A DNA stretch of 64,000 bases, from NCBI GenBank assembly GCA_020746105.1, contig CM036622.1:39533477-39597476 (forward strand). Reading direction: 5' to 3'. The notes under the pieces are model-generated. The model was given only the letters and a program-made list of their open reading frames with translations, searched no databases and had not been told where the DNA came from. This stretch comes from Trogon surrucura (taxonomy: Eukaryota > Chordata > Aves > Trogoniformes > Trogonidae). How positions within the stretch are numbered: the stretch's first letter is position 1; each line of letters starts with the position of its first letter. The position numbers and the translations under genes were made by a program. Shown here in pieces: positions 11,489 through 24,559 of the stretch.

Positions 11489-14400
11489 GTAAGTGAAACT
11501 TTTCTTTTGTGTGAAGCAGACACAAATGTGGCACAAAGCAATGGCTAACCGCCCAGTCTCTTTGGTTTCAACTTTTAAATCTCCCCTGTTTGCTTTCACA
11601 TGCAACTCTAAGAATAAAACGTAGCTTTGCAACAAAAGCTGACTTTAGTGGATCCTGGTCTGGAAAAAAATGAGTTCCAGCTTGAATGCTTAGAATGTTT
11701 TTATTGCATTGTATGATTATGCCTAAATTATAAAATTCACCATTTACTCCTCTTAACAGCAGTAGTCCTGATTTTTGTACATAACAGTTGTGTGAAAAAT
11801 AGGAGGTATTTATGGTTTCTTAAAAACTTCAAGGCCAAATTGGTTTCTTACAAACAGATTCACAACACTTCCTGAAGCTGCCTGGGGGGACCTGGGGGGA
11901 ACACTTATGCCCTAGATATTTCAGTATCTACCCACATCTGAGAACTTTCCTTGTGATAACTGGATAGAATAGAAGGGAGGTGAGCGGGTGTTCTATTTTA
12001 AAATATGAGAGTTTTTCCATAAAAAACTTTAATAGATTGGAAAAAATGCAAACTGTGAGACTGCAGAATTATGCAACCTTTTTTACAAAACATAGTGTTT
12101 GCCCCCTCTCCTTTAGTTACTATAGACACACTCACAATCTGACTTTCTGTTTTAAAGTTTTATTAGTCATCTTAATTGGTGGTTCTTTAGATGTATCTCA
12201 CCAACGTCATCTTGTCTGTTCCTTCCACCCTTTTCATCTACGTCTTTGTCTCACACCAATTATCCAACACTGCCATCTTGCACTAGGATCATCCCAGCAC
12301 AGGCCTCTTGGCTTGTGGTACAAGGACCTGTCTTGCTTGTGGTGACTGAGTGCTATCAATGGTGACTTTTTTTTTTTTTTTCAAAATCTGTATTTTTTCT
12401 AGCCAGTACTATGTTTGCAATTAGTACTGTGCAAATAACAATCAAATTATCTTCTGAAATCCTACAGCATAAAGTGCTTCCTCAGTAAAAGAAAAAAAAA
12501 ACAAACTGGCAATATTGGTGGTATTTTATTTCAGACTTTTTTCCAAGTGTTTTGAATAACAGTAGTAGTAGTACCAGAGATATCTCTTCATTCAGTTATT
12601 TGATTTCAGAGTTCTTTAAGATATGCCAGTTCAATATTTCACATATTTCCTTAGCCTTATCTACCAGCCCCCTAACCTCTGTTTTCATCTCCCAAATTTA
12701 AGATTTAAAGTATCTTTTTTTTTGCTGCTTCTTTTTTTCTTTTAATACTTGTATTTCTTCTCTGCCCATCTCTTGGCTTATTCTGCTAGATCCTTCTCTG
12801 TCAGTGAATATGTACCACTGTCCCTTTCTCCTTCCCAGCAATCCCGGTTGTGCATTGCCTTGTCCATTTTCATATTGTTAAATTTCCCTCACCCCTCATT
12901 TTCTTCTACAGAATTCACCTTCAAATCTGTCTGCCTTCCTTTAAACTTGTGCTCTGCTATAGACCTTCCTCTCTTTGGGCATATTCTCTCACAAACTATC
13001 TACTAAACTGTGCAGACTCCTGTCCTGATGCTATTGCTGCTGACACGTCTCCTAACACTGCATGCAGCCCCTCACAGGTAGTGTTGTCTGTGGGCACGGA
13101 AGCAAAATGTTGAAGCAGGAGCATTTAGTGATTGTGCTGATTGAGTGTATAGCCTCATCTTCTTTCTTTATGTCTGCTTCCTCTTCTGTAAAGTGGGAAT
13201 CATAGCATTTCCTTATCTTACTTCATAGGGACTTTAGGACTTAATTAATTCATATTTATACAACCTGCTAAGGTACACATGTGGAAAGGTACCTCAGAAG
13301 TGCAAGATTAGTTGTAAGAGCTGCTTGGTTTTTTGGTTTTGTGGGGGGTTTCTTCCAATTTCATTGAATGATTCTGGAAAAAAAATCTGTTTTCTCTCAG
13401 AACGCTTGATGACTATTTTTTTCCTATGTTACTTCTGTGCTCTAAACATTCCCTTTTACCTTTTTCTCATAAATATCTTCTTAAGGTTTACTGCACAGCC
13501 ATCCACTTATCTTCTACTCACATATATTTTCAAGAAATATTTTTTCCTTTCCTCCAATTATACAAGATAAAAATTATTCTTTTTTTTGGGTATAGAAAGG
13601 TACCCTGCTCCAGTATGATGCCAAACACTGAAGTGTGCTATTAGATCCTAAATATGCTGTTAGATATGTAATAAAACAGGGACAAATGAGGATCTTCTTA
13701 CTATGGCAGTAAGAATATATTACAGTCCTGACATGAAGTGAACCAGAGCTGTGAAAAAGAGAGTTAGATGATTTACAAAACAAAGCTTACCCTGGTCTTG
13801 ATTGTTTTCACTGGTGCTGACAAAAAGATAAGTTACAATGATGGAAATTTTTGTGATTCCAAGTTTTGTCTGTTAGGAACTAACTAAAATTGTTGAATCA
13901 TTTTTGGCCATGATCCAGAATAGAATTTTTTATTTTCATTGGTTTTAATCACAGTTGACTTAACATGTAAATTAAAATGCATCTAATAGGCATCTTATTA
14001 AGAAATAATCTAGTTAATAAACGGCAATTTGAAATTGGGAAAACAAATAAACCTCAGACTTTGAATTTGAGAAGATAAGCTCATCCAGGCACTTTGTCTC
14101 TCTATTTTCAACTGCCTAGTGCCTAGCATGATTTGGTATACAAAAATCACAGCTGGAAACATAGTAAATTAAGGCAAATTATTCCTTAACTGCTTAATCA
14201 GTAATCTGAAGTGACTAGTCAAAATACAGCCAACGTTATCATACTGAAGCATGGATCTTTAAGACAAAGCTTTAGAGTACAAAATGACTTGTGTTTGCAT
14301 AAGTCTGTAAAATGCACAATGTGACAGCACCACACAGAGGCATGAGATTTTACTCTTGATTTTTTTTTTCAAGGGGATTTGATGAACCAGAGGAATTTAA

Positions 14401-16020
14401 ATGGGCGCATGAATGATACTTCCCTACAATTCATTTTCAGTTCAGCGGCTTGTGTCCAGTTCTGGCCTTCCTGACTCACATTGTTTTCTTAAAGCCATTA
14501 GCCCCCAGAGGCACTCTAAGAGTGACTGCTTGGCTTTTCTTTCACAGGGAAACTTTCATGCACTTAAGCCTGTATTTACTGCCTTTCGATAAATTTTTTT
14601 GCTAGCTAATTTTTAATAATTTCTACTAGTGTCTCCTCTTCCCTTACTGGTATAGGATCACACGTGACAGATGGTCCTCCAGAAGCATGTTAACGGTTGT
14701 AGGACATTTTAAAATGGAGTGCAGGTTCATCTATGCCTCAGTGGAAATAGCACAGAAAATGTGCTATTTTCAGAGTCAAACAGAATGTACCAGAAAACGA
14801 GGTAGCAGTCAGTAGGTGTAGGCTGGGGACCCCCTAAACAGTTGCTGGCTAAGAAGTTATGACAAACAACGGTGACGATCTGAAAGTTATGTTTGTCCCT
14901 CATTTTCTTCACTGGAAAGATAAATAGTGCCTTAACCCTTCCTTTCAACCCAGAAAGAAGGCCCTGCTTCTCCGTTGCTCTCGCCTTCTTTTGCAAGAAT
15001 TTCATCTCTGATCTGCAGGCTTTAAACTCCTTGGTGCCTGAGTGGGAGTTACTGGAACTCATCATCTAAGTTTATTTCCTAATGGGCAAAAGCATCCTGC
15101 CACATGGCTTGGCAGCACTGTCCTTCATTCCCACAATGGTATTCAGATATGCAAGCTACTTCCCAGCTCCCAGCTGGGGATATGTGAAACTTTTGTATCG
15201 AAACCCCAAGTCAGAAGGAGCTTCTAAGTTTCTCACATTCCTGTTCATGCTCCAGAGATGACGATTTCTAGTCCAGAAGGGAAAGCTGCCAGTTACTCCA
15301 CTACTTCAGTGGCATCTGTCCTTATTGACCAAAGAGAAGCAAATCTTCTTTTTAGCTTCCATTTTATTGCAGCTGCCTTCTCATGCTTCATTTTACTTTA
15401 AAAAGTGAGAATGTGAACAGTGAGTGACTTTCCAGCCAGCTATGTGATGTGTCTTTGTTATTGCCTCCAAAGCACTCAATGTCTCTGAATCGTTTCACTT
15501 TGTTCCTTTCCTATTCTGGATCTGTGCTTCAGCTGCAGTGCTAATGTACCACAGCTGTTAGTAGTCCTGTAAGTCATAATGAACACACAATATTAAGTTT
15601 TCCAAAGCGTACCTGTAATGTAACTTGCCACACAGGCAACAGAGTGAAAAACTGAGGTGCTCTGAGAAAATATTTTAAAATGATAGAAAACAATGGGAAA
15701 ATAGGGCCTAGAGAGGCCATTTTTCATCCTCCTACAGAACAGACTCAGTTGTATCATTTATTGCTTTGCACTTAAAGACCTCTAGCAACACGAATTTAAC
15801 GGTATCCTCAGGCAATCTCGGTACCTGTCGAGGGTTAGGGCTAGGCCAGCCAGTAATGTGTGGCACCTGCCTGAGCTGAGAAGTAAAAAATACTGAACAG
15901 AATTGGTTCTGTTTAGCTCAAACCAGAACGTTACCTTAGGGAGAAAGAAAGGTTATTGTTAGAAAGTTTGTGGGTTTTTCCTGATTGATAATATGACTAT
16001 TTACAACTGAGGAAGTGTGG
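11489..16020. other. MALRD1 intron, first part
   Basis: This is the first part of the 10.5 kb intron between the membrane-helix exon and the first tail exon. It has no recognised repeat apart from short low-complexity runs, such as a 10-bp CCTGGGGGGA doublet at 11881-11900 and a T-run at 12367-12381. The short ORFs here show no domain or splice support. Confidence 0.6.
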
Positions 16021-16025
16021 TCTGG

Positions 16026-17098
16026 ATGACCAAGTAGTGAGTTGGGTCGCTAATTGGTTGAAGGGAAGAAGTCAGAAAGTTGTGGTCAATGGGGCAGAGT
16101 CTGGCTGGATGCCTGTATGTAGTGGGGTCCCTCAGGGGTCAGTGCTGGGGCCAGTGCTTTTCAATATATTCATCAATGACCTGGATGAGGGATTAGAGAG
16201 CACTGTCAGCAAGTTTGCTGACGACACAAAACTGGGAGGAGTGGCTGACACACCAGAAGGCTATGCTGCCATTCAGAGAGACTTAGACAGGCTGGAGGGC
16301 TGAGCGGGGAGAAATCTGATGAAGTTCAACAAGGACAAGTGTAGAGTTTTGCACTTGGGAAAGAATAACCCCATGTGCCTGTAGAGGTTGGGGACTGCCC
16401 TGCTGGGGAGCAGCGTAGGGAAAAGGGACCTGGGAGTTCTAGTGGACAGCAGGATGACTGTGAGCCAGCAATGTGCCCTCGTGGCCAAGAAGGCCAATGG
16501 CATCCTGGGGTGTATTAGAAGGGGAGTAGCAAGTAAGTCAAGAGAGGTCCTTCTGCCCCTCTACTCTGTCCCGGTGAGGCCACATTTGGAATGTTGTCTC
16601 CAGCTCTGGGCCCCTCAGCTCAAGAGAGACAAGAAACTGCTTCAGAGAGTCTAGCACAGAGCCACAAAGATGATGAAGGGAGTGGAACCTCTCCCTTATG
16701 AGGAAAGGCTGAAGGAGCTGGGTCTCTTTAGCTTGGAGAAGAGGAGGCTGAGAGGTGACCTCATTAATGTTTATAAATATGTCAAGGGGGAGTGTCAGCA
16801 GGACGGTGCCAGGCTCTTTTCAGCGACGTCCAATGACAGGACAAGGGGCAATGGGTGGAAGCTGGAACATGGGAGGTTCCACAAAAATATGAGGAAAAGC
16901 TTTTTCACTGTGAGGGTGACCGAGCCCTGGCACAGGCTGCCCAGGGAGGTTGTGGAATCTCCTTCTCTGGAGACATTCAAAACCCGCCTGGACGTGTTCC
17001 TGTGCGCTCTACTGTAGGTGATCCTGCTCTGGCAGGGCGGCTGGACTAGATGATCTTTTGAGGTCCCTTCCAACCCCTGACATTCTGTGATTCTGTGA
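16026..17098 (+). mobile_element. CR1 LINE, 5'-truncated, with reverse-transcriptase domain remnant
   Basis: This is the longest single CR1 copy in the window, lying in the sense direction in a MALRD1 intron. At 16037-16303 the reverse-transcriptase core is readable: [20 protein letters not shown], then FADDTKLGG, which carries the catalytic aspartates. A TGA directly after RLEG (16301-16303) and a TAG soon after disrupt the frame. Later blocks follow the CR1 order: [17 protein letters not shown] (about 16470-16525), then [20 protein letters not shown] and [16 protein letters not shown], ending [15 protein letters not shown]. The 3' UTR ends TCTTTTGAGGTCCCTTCCAA with a terminal ATTCTGTGATTCTGTGA. 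It is a non-autonomous dead copy. Few frame breaks in roughly 1 kb suggest that it is moderately young. Confidence 0.95.
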
Positions 17099-17139
17099 AG
17101 ATTATTCCTATGGATGAGAACAGATCATTCTCTTTGTCC

Positions 17140-17395
17140 TTGCAAAAAGGTTTTTACATACTTGGAGGCAGTTGTCATGCCTCCTTACAGACTTTAGGCG
17201 AAACAAGTTCAGTGCTTTCAGCCTCTCTTCATGGTTAAGATTTTCTTAAAATTATGATGATTCCCAGTTGCTGTTGCCAGGAATTTCTTCAATTAGACCA
17301 TACTCTTTGGAGGTCTGGTGTGGAGAAATGCATAGCGTATTCCAGGGGAGGCTCTCCAAGCAAATCTGAAGGATTGCCAGAGGTCGTTGCTGGCT
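17140..17395 (-). mobile_element. Old CR1-related fragment on the minus strand
   Basis: The plus strand reads GCCTCCTTACAGACTTTAGG, then CAAGTTCAGTGCTTTCAGCC and TCTCTTCATGGTTAAGATTTT. These follow the reverse complement of the conserved CR1 ORF2 C-terminal block ([18 protein letters not shown]). Identity is low and frames are lost, so it is an ancient copy. The younger plus-strand CR1 ends about 40 bp away. Confidence 0.65.
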
Positions 17396-20300
17396 ATGTC
17401 ACTGTTCCTATGTCCCAATGTGATAAACAGAATGACAATAGAATGACATTTATTGAACCGCTTGTGAAATAGAAGGGAAACAGATACTGTTCTTGTCCAG
17501 TGAGAGAACAAGGTGCATTTCTGTGAGAAAAGAAAACCAAACAAACAAACTAGGAAACAGCAACTGTAATTGTTGCATGAGATTTGCTTTATAAGTCTAA
17601 TGCTGTTATCCAAATCCATTTGTTGTTCTGTAGAATATTATTTTCTGAAGGATGAAGCCCAGCGTTATAGTCAGAAGTCTTCAAGTTTTCTGAAATATAC
17701 ATCTCACAGCCACCACACATAGGAAATCTTGCAAAGAAACATGCTGAAACCAAGTAAATCTCTCATCTTATAACCTTCAAGATCACCAAGATGAGATGCA
17801 AAGGACTAATTTTTAAAAAATAATAATAATTATAGTTCCTAAAGTGACTCGAAAGGTATAAGGCACAGACCTAGGAAGCCCAGACAGCACATTAACAGCC
17901 TAATAAAGCACTCAAGTGACTTGTAGATTATTCTAAATGCAGCTTTTGGAAAGTGCCTCTTTGCATCACATCTCCTGTTTCTTCTGTGGGATATGCAAAA
18001 TATAGCCTATTTCTGCAAATTTAAATATAGTTTAAAAGGTATTATAAATGTTTTGGAAATTAAGATCTTGAGTTGTAGTTTCGGAAGGTTTAAAACATCT
18101 ATAAAGACTTCTTTTAAGGGATTATTTTGATTAGTAGCTTATTTGCAATTGAATCTTTGGTCCACTAGGATTTTGTCATTGTTGTTATGGACCTGATGAT
18201 AACCTTTCTTCTAGTAATGTATTTCCAACAAATTTGTGTACCATCTCAGAGAAATATTTGTTTTTTCATTGGAAGGTACATTGAAAAGTAAAAATTTCTG
18301 AGCTATTGCACCCAAACAATGAAATCTAGATACTTCACTTTCCATTAAAAAAACATGGTGTTGCTCAGCAGTCCCTTTATACACTGGCAGGTATTTTGTG
18401 CAGCATACAACTTCCTCCCATCTCTGTGAAGTTGCCTATGAGAAGGCAGTGGGTTTTGCTACTAAAGAATGCGGATGAACTCAGCAAAGCTCTGTCCCAT
18501 GTGGCCTCATCCCAAGATGAATAATCCTCTCCTTTCCTATTGTGGTATTTCTGGTTATGTTAGAAAACCCAGTTCTCTCTGAGCTGCCTTACCCACATGT
18601 TTGAATCTTTCTTTTTTTTCACCCTAAACTATTCTATGCTTGGCATTTTTAACCTTAATTATTCCCTGCTTGGTACAGTCTTTTGAACTTGGCATTTACG
18701 GGTTTTCTTCATAAATGAGATGTATAAACATTTCATATTGATTAATTATTCTGGACTGTAATTTTTGTGACTGAGATACCCTTGCCCTTAGTGTGCAATG
18801 GTAACATGAATAACTTTCTCCCTACTATAAGACCTTGTGATCGAGAATATTGCTCTTTACTGTAGCAAGAAGCTATCATTTTCTACCAAGGTAATGTTTC
18901 ATCTATATCAAGCAACAAGTACTGCAAGAACAAGCTTAATTCAAGCCAGTGCAATAAAGTTAAAACTTCTTGATCAAACAGTTTAAAATTAGGGTGCAAA
19001 CTGACGACCAGATGGCAACACTCACCCCGCTAACTAATGCTGCACTTCTATGCTTTCCTTGGCAGTATCTGTATTGGTAACAGATTATTGGAGTGGGCAT
19101 AGCATTGCTTTGCTCTAATAAGGAAAGCTTCACACTTAATAAGGAAAGCTTCATCTAAAGTTCTAACACATTGTGTTCACGTGTTGTGCATACATCCCTA
19201 GAAGTAATGTGGATATGTCATCTCAGTTCCTAAGCACGGACTTCTTCAGGCGGTTACCACCTCATGCAACTGATGGATTATAGCACTTGAGTAAATGTGA
19301 TTGAATTTTTACTTGTATATTATTTGAGGTCTTTTAAGTAATTCAGAAATATTCCAGAAATAATTTTTAAGGATAATTGTTAGTATCTCTTAGAAAGAAT
19401 TGTTTCCTACATTTACAAACAGGGTGTAACCCTACGCGTTTCTATAAATTCAATCATATATATGCATCTATGTGCATATATGTGTGTAACATATATGTAA
19501 GATAATGTATTCAAGACGACTTCCAAAGTCCTGCTTTGACAAAAAGGTTCTGAAGAGCAGGAGAGAACTTAAAAAAGCTTATTCTCCATTTCACCTAAAC
19601 TAGGGTACATAAATTCAATGAGTGCCCATATTTTGGGCCATAAAATTCCCATAGTCCCTAAGATTAGGTGGCCAACTACATATACTCTGTCATGATTCAG
19701 ATCTAAATTTGAGGGGCACCCGACATGTGCTGGTCAAACTGAGCAAGGCTGTTTTCATGCTTGAGAAAACTTCACATACATAGGCAGGACCAATCTGAGC
19801 ACTAAACACAGCAACCACAGACACGCTGTTGAAGAACTCAGCCATCACTCTCTTTGGTGCCCACGGTTTGGTACAGTATCCTGCTGATTAGTTACCCTCC
19901 TCACAGAGAAAGCTGGAGATATGTATTCAGTGTCCTTCCTGCCTCAGGACATACCTAACTACTCAACCTGTTCCTGCCCAAATAAGCAATATTGACCCAT
20001 CCCAATCCTTATAATTTTCTGTTGGCACGTTAAAGGTAGTTCCCACTGTGAACTGTGTGACTTAACGCTGCCCTTTGGAAGTGTCTCCACAGACTGTAAG
20101 CACAATCGATGTGTTTAATTCCATATTATGCTGTTAGGCCATACAGTTGGTCTGTGATGTCTTAATGAGACAGCAAGATTAAGGCATGCAAATCTGGCCC
20201 TTTGGGCACTAGTTTAGAAGCAGAGACAAGTTCCTTGAAAAATTCTTATCTGAGTTTGCTTCTGGCCTCAGGTTTTGTGAGCTGTGGTGTGGTTTTAGAG

Positions 20301-21972
20301 TGAAGAATCAATTCTGTGTACATTTTGTGGACTTTATTCAGGAGAATCAGTATGCGAATATACACTTAGGATACACATAAATAACCTAATATACTATAGC
20401 TTCACTAAGCTTCATCAAACTAACTAGAAGCGTCAGAACACCAAATGAACAAATCAATGGGTTCAAATATTCAGCTCTCCACGTTGCTGTGTGAGGTAAT
20501 CAAACTGGGTTATGAGACCGGCATTAGAAGGAATTACTTTATGGCAGTCTTGTGTAAGATTTTAAGGAGACCTGTCTGTTTTAATCTAAAACCCAAACTT
20601 AGGTTCTTGCACTGATTTACCTTATAAGGTGATATATTTCTATAGCCTACCTGTGCCTTCCTCCTCTGTTCTGGTTTTAGTTCTTTGCAAAACAAATCGT
20701 GTGGCACTTCTGCCCTGTGGCTTTTGTGGAGGAACAACAGCTTCTCTTTCCCATGTCTCCATCAGCTGTGTTTGCATGACTGCTCTTGTCCCCTCAGTCT
20801 TGCCTGCCACAGTAGCACAGAGCCTGTCTATCAGTTACTAGGCAGACACTGCTCAAACCATTTGTAGGAGCAACTTTGGAACCGAAACCATTTTTAATAT
20901 AAGGAAATCCATCCCTTGATCATTGAGATTGAGTATTAGCTTTAGGAAACTTTTTATTTTAGAATACTGTACAAACACAGCTTTCTATGTCCACAAAGGC
21001 ACGTATATGCTCTTATTCATAAAAGTATAAGTGAAAAAAACCACAGCATCAAAAGCAAAGATTAAAGAAAAAAGGGCGTGCTTCTGTTTCATTCTACAGT
21101 CATTTTAACCAATGCAGCTGTTGCTTTTTATATGCCATTGGAATAGTTTTGATGATTTCAAGCATTTTGGAATATTAGCAACCAGTCATCTATATGGAAA
21201 AATAATTAGATGTAGGCAGAAAGCTACATCCCAGAACATGCTTTTGTGGGACTAATGGTATTAACTGCACTGATCATAAGTGCTTCCAAGAAAAGGAATA
21301 TACAAAGGCCTCTGTTAGGAAAGCATATCTTTAAACTTCTAGCTGAGGCAATGAGAACAAGACCTGTAATTACTCCACTTTGTCCTATCCATCCATTATA
21401 AATTTCTTAAGGTATTGTGTTCATTCATGAAACCTTTGTAGTCCAATAACTTAAGTGATTCTTTAAATATTTCTGACTTTGTAGCAAAAGGTATGGGGAG
21501 ATTCTATAGCTTTAAAACTAGTTCTGATGATTTTGAACTAAAATGAAAGTTCTTTAGTTCACTCGGGGAAAAAAAGGATTCTTGTACCAATTGAATAATA
21601 AAGTGTTATTGAACTCAGAGCCTAATACCATGGTAATTACCAAAAGTATGATAGTGGGAAAACAAAGAAAGAACATGGATATGCATTGATATTAGCTGAT
21701 ATCATGTTTTATTTAATGTATAGCACTGTACCTGCATTTTATGAATACCAAATGGCTCTATGCATACCCAAAATCATATATTTTTAGCAGTAACAAATTA
21801 AAAAGACTTACATAGAATGTTGGTTTAATTTCATTCATTTCAGTAAAGCTCAGATGGTAATGTATTTAGCCACCTTTATTTTTTGAGTCAAGTCTTTTCA
21901 ACCTGAAGCTGTTTGGTTCTTTGACAACCTGTATAATATTGTGGGTGTTTTTGTTCTTTGCTTGACTTCAAG
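17396..21972. other. MALRD1 intron, second part
   Basis: This is AT-rich intron with no exon or mobile element recognised. A 17-bp duplication TAATAAGGAAAGCTTCA lies at 19116-19132 and 19137-19153. Short TATA-rich runs occur near 19456-19500. Confidence 0.6.
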
Positions 21973-22048
21973 GAAACTGGAAGAAACCACTAATGCTTCA
22001 TTTGCCAACCCGTTGTATGAAGACCTTAGTTCATCTGGGAAACTAAAG
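21973..22048 (+). CDS. MALRD1: MALRD1 exon: cytoplasmic tail with first FxNPLY motif
   Basis: The acceptor is GACTTCAAG and the donor AAG|GTGAGT. The first base completes the AG left by the membrane exon, and the exon ends in phase 0. It reads KLEETTNASFANPLYEDL and ends SSSGKLK. FANPLY fits FxNPxY, the internalisation signal of LDL-receptor-family tails, bound by PTB-domain adaptors such as Dab2 and ARH. The flanking acidic residues and the NAS element are nearly repeated in the last coding exon. The exon lies after the membrane helix, so the motif would face the cytosol. The acceptor's polypyrimidine tract is interrupted but usable (GTTCTTTGCTTGACTTCAAG). Confidence 0.88.
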
Positions 22049-23662
22049 GTGAGTAGCAATAGCTGCTTCTATACAGTCAGAAAAAATGTGAAGTTGCAGT
22101 CCTCAAGTAAATTTTTCATTAAAACAAACAGTGTAACCCCTTACTGAATGCTGTTCAATAAAAGAAGTAAGAATTAAAAATTGCTACATTTTCCAGACAT
22201 AGGCAGATTTGAAATGAACTCAATTTTGAGAACGTTGATGTTTGTAACTAATACTGACTGGAGGCTGCTGAAACTGAGAAGAGTTTTGGATGAAATATTT
22301 AGCCAACCATAGAAGAAAAAGCTCTCTGGACTTTTGCTTCTGGAAAAAACAAACAAACAAACAAAAACTAAAGCAAACACCTGACAAACTAATAAACACA
22401 GCCACCAACAAAAGCACAAATGCATGATTTAGCACCAAAGTTGTCTTTGCACACTCACTTAAGTTTAATAGTTTATAACACTTTCCAATACCTTAAATAT
22501 GCATTACTATTCTCATCATTGTAAAATTTGCCTTGACACTAAACTAACACTTGGTCACACATTTCCCTAATACCATTTGTTGATCATTGTTAGGAGACTG
22601 CTAGAGTAATAAAGAAGTCTGTCAATAAAATATATGTCTAAAAATGAACATATGGGAACAAAAGCTTTAAATGCAAGATTTGGTGGTAGTTAAAATCTCT
22701 GGTTTATATTAAACAAAAAAGATATGATATATTTAAAATGCAGCTATCTCTGGTATTTGATATATCATTGAAAATAATACAGACAAAGCACCTTGGAGGC
22801 AAAAGGAGCAGAAAAAAATGTTTCAAACATCCTTCATGCCCTCATTTTGATACTACACTTTATTAGCATTGAAAGAACTAGGGTTTGAAATAGAAAATAA
22901 ACCTTCCTTGTCCTTTCCACAGTCAGTACAAGATTCCACTGCAGGTTTGAATAGGATTAATTATGACATGCCATTTACTTTCTATAAAAGGCTTCTTACA
23001 CCTGATTTTAGAGACATTAGATTAAATTAATTCACTTACAGGTTGGGGTTTGTGAGAGCTCCAGGTTGGAAACATTCCCATCACAATCATGTCCAATTTA
23101 CCAGGACATTTTTATTTTAGTTAAAATAGATTCCTGACAGGTTTTATTTAATAGCAAGTTGAAAAACAGAAACACAATGTCAGGAGAGACATTGTCATAG
23201 AAGACAGCCCCAGGCCCTCTGATTGAAGTCCAGCAATATACCACATTTTCCTCTATTTTCTTCAAGATTGGATAATACATGTTTTCAACTAATTCTTCCT
23301 CTTTAACAGAAAACAAGAGTTATGAGTTTCTCTGAGTCTGATGAGCCTTGAATTTGAGTGATGTATCACCAGTCAAAGGATATGATAAAACATGAGCAAC
23401 AGCTCTAATCTTTAGTTGAGTACCCCCAAGTTACACATTTGAGGACATCTTTAAATTTCATGAAGAAAGAACAATTCTTCACGAACATTTCTGAACATCA
23501 AAACCATGTGGGCCTAGCAATGCTGTACACTTGCCTACAATATTGCCTCATAGCTTTGGATCCACAGAGTGTGTTACTCAGACAGTCACATGGGACAATA
23601 TTTCCAGACTATTATTTATAGTTCACTAAAAATATTCTGAAGCAGTGTTTCTCTTTTTATAG
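22049..23662. other. MALRD1 intron between tail exons
   Basis: This intron of about 1.6 kb is AT-rich, with a short CAAA-type run near 22350-22366. Neither a mobile element nor another exon is recognised. Confidence 0.6.
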
Positions 23663-23719
23663 TCTCCTGGGTATGCCACCTCACCCGCTGTTCAAATCAG
23701 TGTTTCTCCATGGCATGAG
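23663..23719 (+). CDS. MALRD1: MALRD1 exon: 19-codon cytoplasmic linker
   Basis: This 57-bp exon has phase 0 on both sides, with acceptor TCTTTTTATAG and donor GAG|GTATGT. It encodes SPGYATSPAVQISVSPWHE, a proline- and serine-rich linker between the two FxNPLY exons. Three Ser-Pro pairs could be sites for proline-directed kinases, which is inference only. Skipping it would keep the frame and bring the two endocytic motifs 19 residues closer, so it is a natural candidate for alternative splicing. Confidence 0.82.
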
Positions 23720-24430
23720 GTATGTAATAACCCATTTCTTTTCTAAAGTAGGATATGTGTTGGGCTATTAAATAGAATCCATTTTCAGAGGAAAGAGAAA
23801 AAAGTCACTTAAAATCAATAGTATATTGCTATTCATACTGTTAGCACCTCTACAGATCTGAGAAAGATGACCAAGGTTGGATTGGCTGACAAGGACCTCA
23901 TAAGAGCAATTTTGTTCATGTTGCTGTACCGTAGTTCAACACTTTCCAGTAAGGCAGATGCTGATGAAAATGTTTAGAACTGCAGAAGTCCTTACCTGAA
24001 GAGCTCATATTGTCTCTTTTTTCATACATTCTTCATTCAAGAAAACCAGAGCCAGTCATTTAAATTACAATACCATGTATCAAAATCAGTGACCCACTGC
24101 AATTAGACTATCATACACAGATTCCTCCAAAATAATACTATATGTGTTAGAGCAAGAGCTCTGGAGACAAGCAAAACACAGGTGGGAACGGATGCTGAAG
24201 AAGGTTAAATGACTTGATCAGGTGTACGTGGCAGATGATGGTTTTGGTGGAGCAATGCCAATTTTTAACAGCTAAAAATCTGGTCTAAAAGATTCAGAGG
24301 TTTTGTATGTTTCTTTGAACTTAACATCTTATGTTGCCTCTGTAATGAATTTACAGCTATTCATATGCTCATTCTACAAATTAGTTGAATGACTTGGGTT
24401 TTGAATTTGAGTCTATTTTATTTCTTTTAG
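23720..24430. other. MALRD1 last intron
   Basis: This intron of about 0.7 kb ends in the acceptor TATTTCTTTTAG. Nothing else is recognised in it. Confidence 0.6.
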
Positions 24431-24559
24431 CATCCAACTAATGAAGATATGAACGCTACTTCTTTTCCAAATCCTCTCTACAGTGAAACATTGGAAGACA
24501 TGGAGAAATTATGCAGTTCCTTGAAAATAGACACAAAACAGAATCAATATTGCTTGTAA
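24431..24559 (+). CDS. MALRD1: MALRD1 last coding exon: second FxNPLY motif and C-terminus
   Basis: The acceptor TTTCTTTTAG is at 24421-24430 and the frame enters in phase 0. Forty-two codons follow, then TAA at 24557-24559. The sequence runs HPTNEDMNATSFPNPLYSE, then TLEDMEKLCSSLKIDTKQNQ and YCL at the C-terminus. FPNPLY is a second FxNPxY signal. Its surroundings (MNATSFPNPLYSETL) mirror those in the earlier tail exon (TNASFANPLYEDL), so the tail looks like a duplicated module. The whole cytoplasmic tail is about 95 residues. The stop, the downstream AT-rich 3' UTR and poly(A) signals make this the true gene end. The N-terminal MAM and LDLa repeats are outside the window or unrecognised. 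Confidence 0.88.
   Translation, partial: HPTNEDMNATSFPNPLYSETLEDMEKLCSSLKIDTKQNQYCL

Noticed and set aside
16037-16303. Active CR1 reverse transcriptase
   Set aside because: The copy is 5'-truncated inside the domain and has stop codons soon after the catalytic motif.
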